From positions 1 to 11,442 of the forward strand of contig JARFPW010000230.1 of NCBI GenBank assembly GCA_029288095.1: a DNA stretch of 11,442 nucleotides, read 5' to 3'. Positions 7,955 to 11,442 of the stretch are shown here, piece after piece. The position numbers were made by a program, and so were the translations under genes. The notes below the pieces were generated by a model. That model was not told the DNA's origin. It did not search any database and saw only the letters and a program-made list of their open reading frames with translations. Position 1 is the first letter of the stretch, and every line of letters starts with the position of its first letter. Origin of the DNA: Gemmatimonadota bacterium (GTDB lineage Bacteria > Gemmatimonadota > Gemmatimonadetes > Palauibacterales > Palauibacteraceae).

Positions 7955-8828
7955 CGTGGCTCTCGCCGAGCACACGCGCTACCGGATCGGCGGACTCACT
8001 CCGCGCTTCGGTCGACCGGAGACGCGGTCGGCTCTGGCAAACGCACTCAAGGACTCGCATCCAGTCCGAGTCCTCGGCTGGGGGGCCAACGTCCTGGTGT
8101 CCGATGCAGGGGTGAACGAGCCCGTGCTCGTTCTCGGCGGTGAGTTCGCGCACATGGAACTCGGTGACCACTGGATCGAGGCGGGGGCGGCCGCTGGTCT
8201 GCCGACGTTGGCCGGAGAAGCCCGCCGATCGGGGCGCGCAGATTGGAGCTTCCTCGAAGCAGTTCCGGGTAGCGTCGGCGGTGGTTTGCGGATGAACGCC
8301 GGCTCGACCGACACGGGACTGTGGAACCGGGTGCGGTGGGCTGAAGCCATGACGCCGGAGGGTGAGGTAGTACGTCTCACACCGCAGGATGCCCATCCGA
8401 CTTACCGCAACGTGACCGTTGCCGACTCATGGGTGTTCCTGGGCGCTCGGTTCGATGCCGTGCCCGGCGACGCGGCCCGGATCGACAAGCAGCATCTCGA
8501 ACGCCGTCGGATGAAGGTCGAGACCCAGGTCTATGATCTGCCGTCGTGCGGTTCGACCTGGAAGAACCCCGGCGAACCGTGGGGGAGCGCCTGGTCGATC
8601 GTTGACAGGGTCGGGATGCGCGGAGCCCGTCGCGGCGGCGCACAGATCACCGAACGGCACGCGAACTTCATCGCCAATCTCGGAGATGCCACCGCTTCTG
8701 ACGTGTGGTGGCTCATGGCTGAGACGCGACGTCGCGTAAAGGACCAGATCGGGGTGGACCTGGAACCCGAGATCCGTCTGTGGGGGTTCGCTCCAGACGA
8801 GCTGGCGGCCGTCGGAGGTGACGAATGA
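7938..8828 (+). CDS. murB: UDP-N-acetylenolpyruvoylglucosamine reductase
   Basis: MurB is an FAD- and NADPH-dependent reductase that turns UDP-GlcNAc-enolpyruvate into UDP-MurNAc, the substrate of MurC encoded just upstream. The 296-residue protein begins with an FAD-binding domain: TRYRIGG, GWGANVLVSD (47-56), then EAVPGSVGGGLRMNAG. Candidate active-site residues are Arg157 in TYRNV, Ser206 in CGSTWKNP (proton donor) and Glu278 in LEPEIRLWG. GGAQITERHANFIAN is the conserved C-terminal motif. Only 48 residues separate Arg157 and Ser206, and the total length is short, so this looks like the type II form lacking the extra loop of E. coli MurB (inference). Ala50 replaces the usual Ser of GxGSN. 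No ddl gene follows; ftsQ starts directly through an ATGA overlap. Confidence 0.96.
   Translation: MRWETDVALAEHTRYRIGGLTPRFGRPETRSALANALKDSHPVRVLGWGANVLVSDAGVNEPVLVLGGEFAHMELGDHWIEAGAAAGLPTLAGEARRSGRADWSFLEAVPGSVGGGLRMNAGSTDTGLWNRVRWAEAMTPEGEVVRLTPQDAHPTYRNVTVADSWVFLGARFDAVPGDAARIDKQHLERRRMKVETQVYDLPSCGSTWKNPGEPWGSAWSIVDRVGMRGARRGGAQITERHANFIANLGDATASDVWWLMAETRRRVKDQIGVDLEPEIRLWGFAPDELAAVGGDE
8814..8821 (+). promoter_or_regulatory. ribosome binding site for ftsQ
   Basis: GGAGGTGA is a near-perfect Shine-Dalgarno sequence; its GGAGG core ends six bases before ATG 8825. It lies in the murB 3' end and supports independent initiation of ftsQ in addition to coupling through ATGA. Confidence 0.75.
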
Positions 8829-9562
8829 ACCGCACACTCCGCCGGCGCCTCACCGTAGTCGCGGCCGCCTCCTCCGTCGGGGTTCTGAGTCCGGTGTGGG
8901 GCCCGATACTGCTTCGCGAATTGCCGGTGTTCGGCGTGGAACAATTGCGCGTCCACGGCGCCCGGTTCGTCGCGGAGGAAGACATCGACAGGTTGGCTGC
9001 CTTCAAGCCCGAAGCTTCCGTATGGGACGACATGCGGGCGGTCGAGGCGGCGGTGGCAGGACATCCGCTGATTACCGACGCCCGAATAAGTCGATCCGGG
9101 ATCCACCGCCTGGACATTGAAATCCGCGAGGTGCAGCCGATCGTCCTGGCAGCGACTCCTCGCCTGGTCCCTCTCGACGCCTCCGGCCGGTCCGTGCCGC
9201 TCGAGCCATCGGCCCACGACCTGGACTTGCCGGTCCTTCTTGGATGTCGGGTGTCGGAGAACGGTCGTGTCGAACCCGAGGCAGCCAGGCGCTCGCTCGA
9301 CGTGCTCGAGCAGGTGTCGGCGGTCGACTCCGTATTCACACGGCAGATTTCTTCGCTGCGGCCCATAGGCGGGGATGCCGTTGAATTCCTGCTGCTTCCC
9401 GGGAGCTCGGTGAACCGGGTCGTCCTGCCATTTCGTGATGCGGTGAAAGCGTTTCTGCGAGTCGAGCGGGCCGTTGGAACGGCCGAGGCGAATGGCTCGG
9501 TCACATCCGCCGATGCTCGCTTCCGTGGTGAAGTCGTGCTTCGCATGAGGGCCGACGGATGA
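8825..9562 (+). CDS. ftsQ: cell division protein FtsQ (POTRA domain)
   Basis: FtsQ is a bitopic membrane protein that links cytoplasmic and periplasmic parts of the divisome, in a complex with FtsB and FtsL in model species. The 245-residue product has a very short basic N-terminus (MNRTLRRRL), a weakly hydrophobic segment around residues 9-30 as the single membrane span, and a POTRA-like region from about residue 36 (FGVEQLRVHGARF) to about 105 (LDIEIREVQP). A diverged FtsQ/DivIB domain follows, with LVPLDASGRSVP (114-125). Sequence conservation in this family is low, so the call rests on the POTRA pattern, size, topology and the position between murB and ftsQ's usual neighbour ftsA. It overlaps both neighbours by ATGA. 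Confidence 0.88.
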   Translation: MNRTLRRRLTVVAAASSVGVLSPVWGPILLRELPVFGVEQLRVHGARFVAEEDIDRLAAFKPEASVWDDMRAVEAAVAGHPLITDARISRSGIHRLDIEIREVQPIVLAATPRLVPLDASGRSVPLEPSAHDLDLPVLLGCRVSENGRVEPEAARRSLDVLEQVSAVDSVFTRQISSLRPIGGDAVEFLLLPGSSVNRVVLPFRDAVKAFLRVERAVGTAEANGSVTSADARFRGEVVLRMRADG

Positions 9563-10788
9563 TCGGCGCACCGCGGTTCGTCGCAGGTCTCGACGTCGGG
9601 TCTACGAAGACGTGCGCCGTGATCATCGATCCGGGTGCTCCGTCGGGCGAGGGCATGCAACCCGAGGTACTCGGCGTCGGCAACGCCGTCACGGACGGGC
9701 TGCGCAACCGGACCGTGGCGAACATCGAAGCTGCCACCGAATCAATCCGATCCGCCCTGAGAGAAGCCGAGGACATGGCGGGGGTCGAGGTGACGGACGT
9801 GTTCGCCGGCGTGGGGGGCGAGCACATCTCGATCGATCCGTCGATCGGTGTCGTCGCCATATCCGGTCGCGAGATCATGCCCCGTGACATCGAGAACGTA
9901 AACGAGGTGGCGCAGGCCGTGGTCCTTCCACCGGACCGCGAGATCCTTCACGCGATCCCCCAGGACTACATGGTCGATGGTCGGGCCGGCATTCAGGACC
10001 CAACCGGCATGCAGGCCACACGTCTCGAGTCCGAGGTGTGCGTGATTTCGGCAGGGGCGGCCGCATGCCAAAACCTGCGCAAGGCCATCGACCGGGCCGG
10101 CTATCGGGTGGAAGAGCTTGTCCTCTCTCCGCTCGCCAGCAGCCTGGCAGTGCTTCGCGACGACAGCCGGCTCGCCGGGACGGCGCTGATCGAGATCGGC
10201 GGCGGGTCTACCGAAGTACTTGCGTTCAAGGACGAACGTCTGCGCCTGGCCAGCACTCTGCCATGGGGCGCGGCGACCGTCTCGAATGACATCGTCAAGG
10301 GCCTCGGAGTGCCGCTTGCCGAAGCCGAGGAACTCAAGGCGCTCTATGGGACCGCACAAACCCGCAGGGCCGATCCGAACGAAAAGATCGGGATTTCCGG
10401 ACCGACGCCGGGTGGGCGCCGCGAAGTATCTCGCGAGCTTCTGGCTCACATCATCGAACAGCGTCTCGACGAGATCCTGGGGATTGTGTTCGACGAATTG
10501 GAGGCGAAACACCTGCTCGACGACTTGCCGCGCGGCGTCGTATTGACGGGTGGAGGTGCCGAGCTGGACGGGGTGCTCGAGCTCGCACAGGAGGTGTTCA
10601 ACCTGCCGGTCGCCAAGGGATTGCCAGGATCAGGACTGGACGGTGTCGTCGAGGCGATCCGCAGGCCGGATTGTGCCTCGGCCGTGGGTCTCGCGTTGTA
10701 CGGCCGGCACCGAAGGATGGAGAACGGAGTGGGCGCAGTCCTGCGCACGCTCAGCAGGTTCAAGGGCCTGCTCAGGGAGTTTTTCTGA
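9559..10788 (+). CDS. ftsA: cell division protein FtsA (actin-like FtsZ membrane anchor)
   Basis: FtsA is an actin-family ATP-binding protein that tethers FtsZ filaments to the membrane and recruits later divisome proteins. The 409-residue product shows the phosphate-1 motif GLDVGSTK (10-17), a 1C domain with VFAGVGGEHI, phosphate-2 motif IEIGGGSTEV (211-220), LPWGAATVSNDI, an AEELK motif and the adenosine motif VVLTGGGAELDG. It ends in an amphipathic helix, TLSRFKGLLREFF (397-409), the expected membrane-targeting sequence. Both acidic positions of phosphate-2 are Glu (212, 219), where most homologues have Asp. The ATG overlaps the ftsQ stop (ATGA), with GAGGG (9547-9551) seven bases upstream. 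Its TGA shares a base with an in-frame upstream ATG of ftsZ (10788). Confidence 0.96.
   Translation: MIGAPRFVAGLDVGSTKTCAVIIDPGAPSGEGMQPEVLGVGNAVTDGLRNRTVANIEAATESIRSALREAEDMAGVEVTDVFAGVGGEHISIDPSIGVVAISGREIMPRDIENVNEVAQAVVLPPDREILHAIPQDYMVDGRAGIQDPTGMQATRLESEVCVISAGAAACQNLRKAIDRAGYRVEELVLSPLASSLAVLRDDSRLAGTALIEIGGGSTEVLAFKDERLRLASTLPWGAATVSNDIVKGLGVPLAEAEELKALYGTAQTRRADPNEKIGISGPTPGGRREVSRELLAHIIEQRLDEILGIVFDELEAKHLLDDLPRGVVLTGGGAELDGVLELAQEVFNLPVAKGLPGSGLDGVVEAIRRPDCASAVGLALYGRHRRMENGVGAVLRTLSRFKGLLREFF
10774..10779 (+). promoter_or_regulatory. possible ribosome binding site for an upstream ftsZ start
   Basis: AGGGAG inside the last codons of ftsA lies eight bases before ATG 10788, which is in frame with ftsZ. 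The spacing is suitable, but the site may be incidental because it falls in conserved FtsA tail codons. Confidence 0.35.
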
Positions 10789-10791
10789 TGG

Positions 10792-10829
10792 ACCACGGGA
10801 GCGTACGGGTCACACATTCACCACGGGAG
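10792..10829 (+). repeat. 10-base direct repeat ACCACGGGAG, two copies
   Basis: Exact copies lie at 10792-10801 and 10820-10829, starting 28 bases apart. The second copy contains most of the ftsZ ribosome binding site (GGGAGG). Short repeats can occur by chance in GC-rich DNA, so function is uncertain. Confidence 0.6.
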
Positions 10830-10832
10830 GGA
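10825..10832 (+). promoter_or_regulatory. ribosome binding site for ftsZ
   Basis: GGGAGGGA precedes ATG 10836, with five bases between its GGGAGG core and the start. Together with the FtsZ N-terminus beginning MVFEF, it supports 10836 as the main start. Confidence 0.7.
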
Positions 10833-10835
10833 CAG

Positions 10836-11442
10836 ATGGTTTTCGAGTTCGACGAGGCGTCGACGAACAACGCCCGCATGAAGGTCGTCGGAGTTGGCGG
10901 CGCCGGAGGGAACGCCGTCAACCGGATGATCGCGGAACAGCTGGACGGTGTGGAGTTCATCGCCGTGAACACCGATTCACAGGCCCTGAAGGATAGCGGC
11001 TCGCACATGCAGATCCAGATCGGCCGGAAGCTGACCCGCGGTCTGGGCGCCGGCGCTCGACCTGAGGTCGGACGGCAGGCGATCGCCGAGAACGAGGGCG
11101 AGGTGCGTCAGGCCCTCGAGGGCGCCGATCTGGTGTTCGTCACCGCAGGGATGGGGGGAGGAACCGGCACGGGCGCCGCGCCACGTATCGGACAGATCGC
11201 GAGCGAATTAGGCGCGCTGGTCATCGCGATCGTCTCCCGCCCGTTCCACTTCGAAGGCAAGAAGCGCATGCGGCATGCCGACCTCGGCCTGCGCGATCTG
11301 CGCAGATCAGTGGATACGATGATCGTCGTACCCAACGAACGGCTGCTTTCGGTGGTCGGCAAGGGCACGACATTCCGAGATGCTCTCAAGAAGGCCGATG
11401 AGGTGCTGCTCCACGCCACGCAGGGGATCTCCGATCTGATCA
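10836..11442 (+). CDS. ftsZ: cell division protein FtsZ (tubulin-like GTPase), N-terminal part (partial)
   Basis: FtsZ polymerises with GTP into the cytokinetic ring. The window ends inside the gene after 202 whole codons, covering most of the GTPase domain. Visible motifs are GVGGAGGNAVNRM (19-31), VNTD (44-47), LTRGLGAGARPEVGR (66-80), the tubulin signature GMGGGTGTGAAP (105-116), SRPFHFEGKKRM (134-145), VPNERLL (165-171) and ATQGISDLI (194-202). The T7 loop and the C-terminal tail that binds FtsA lie beyond the window. ATG 10836 is preferred because it has a strong ribosome site and gives a standard-length N-terminus; ATG 10788 in the same frame, overlapping the ftsA stop, is a real alternative. 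Ser134 replaces the more common Thr of VTxPF, a mild change. Confidence 0.97.
   Translation, partial: MVFEFDEASTNNARMKVVGVGGAGGNAVNRMIAEQLDGVEFIAVNTDSQALKDSGSHMQIQIGRKLTRGLGAGARPEVGRQAIAENEGEVRQALEGADLVFVTAGMGGGTGTGAAPRIGQIASELGALVIAIVSRPFHFEGKKRMRHADLGLRDLRRSVDTMIVVPNERLLSVVGKGTTFRDALKKADEVLLHATQGISDLI

Larger units (their letters stand above)
10788..10835 (+). other. ftsA-ftsZ junction, open in frame with ftsZ
   Basis: This stretch is normally read as an untranslated spacer, but it has no stop in the ftsZ frame. ATG 10788 (TGATG with the ftsA stop) would add sixteen residues, MDHGSVRVTHSPREGQ, before the usual FtsZ Met. The segment also carries the ftsZ ribosome site and two copies of a ten-base repeat. 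No promoter or hairpin is evident to me. Confidence 0.4.

Noticed and set aside
8531..9571. Long minus-strand open frame (346 codons) opposite murB and ftsQ
   Set aside because: It is antisense to well-supported genes, with no recognisable motif and composition typical of a complementary-strand shadow.
8713..9660. Second long minus-strand open frame (315 codons) opposite ftsQ
   Set aside because: It is very rich in Ser, Arg and Thr, has no domain pattern, and ftsQ on the + strand explains the region.
9742..10512. Minus-strand open frame (256 codons) opposite ftsA
   Set aside because: The + strand encodes a complete FtsA with all motifs; the opposite frame has no supporting evidence.
1..11442. 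Defence, mobile, CRISPR or biosynthetic accessory system
   Set aside because: Every part of the window is accounted for by conserved dcw genes on one strand; no repeats, integrase, transposase or composition break was seen.

Overview
The window is a stretch of a bacterial division and cell wall (dcw) cluster. All eleven genes lie on the + strand, in the order murE (3' end only), murF, mraY, murD, ftsW, murG, murC, murB, ftsQ, ftsA, ftsZ (5' part only). The DNA is visibly GC-rich with strongly G/C-biased third codon positions. I see no RNA gene, mobile element, CRISPR array, long repeat or stretch of foreign composition. There is no non-coding stretch over 300 bases; the longest gap between annotated genes is 47 bases, just before ftsZ.

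Organism (inference): MurE keeps the DNPR motif typical of meso-diaminopimelate-adding enzymes, so the wall is probably of the meso-DAP type. The order murG-murC-murB-ftsQ-ftsA-ftsZ and the FtsZ stretch around residues 160-202 look to me most like Gemmatimonadota or a neighbouring high-GC phylum. That placement comes from memory of family sequences and is only moderately secure.

Layout: positions 1-7954 encode cytoplasmic and membrane steps of peptidoglycan precursor synthesis, with the flippase/polymerase-type protein FtsW embedded. MurE and MurF complete the UDP-MurNAc-pentapeptide, MraY and MurG convert it to lipid I and lipid II, FtsW polymerises lipid II at the septum, and MurD and MurC add the first amino acids. 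MurB (7938-8828) makes the UDP-MurNAc that MurC uses. The last part (8825 to the end) is the divisome set: FtsQ (periplasmic scaffold), FtsA (membrane tether) and FtsZ (tubulin-like ring).

The genes are packed extremely tightly. From murE to ftsA every junction is a 1-17 base overlap, apart from a 3-base gap before murG, so one polycistronic transcript with translational coupling is likely. No convincing promoter or terminator is visible.

This is a conserved, well-known locus and I found no undescribed system in it. The points most worth a second look are a possible second, upstream start of ftsZ that overlaps the ftsA stop codon, a 10-base direct repeat at that junction, an Ala in place of the P-loop Gly in MurF, and Glu-for-Asp changes in the FtsA nucleotide site.
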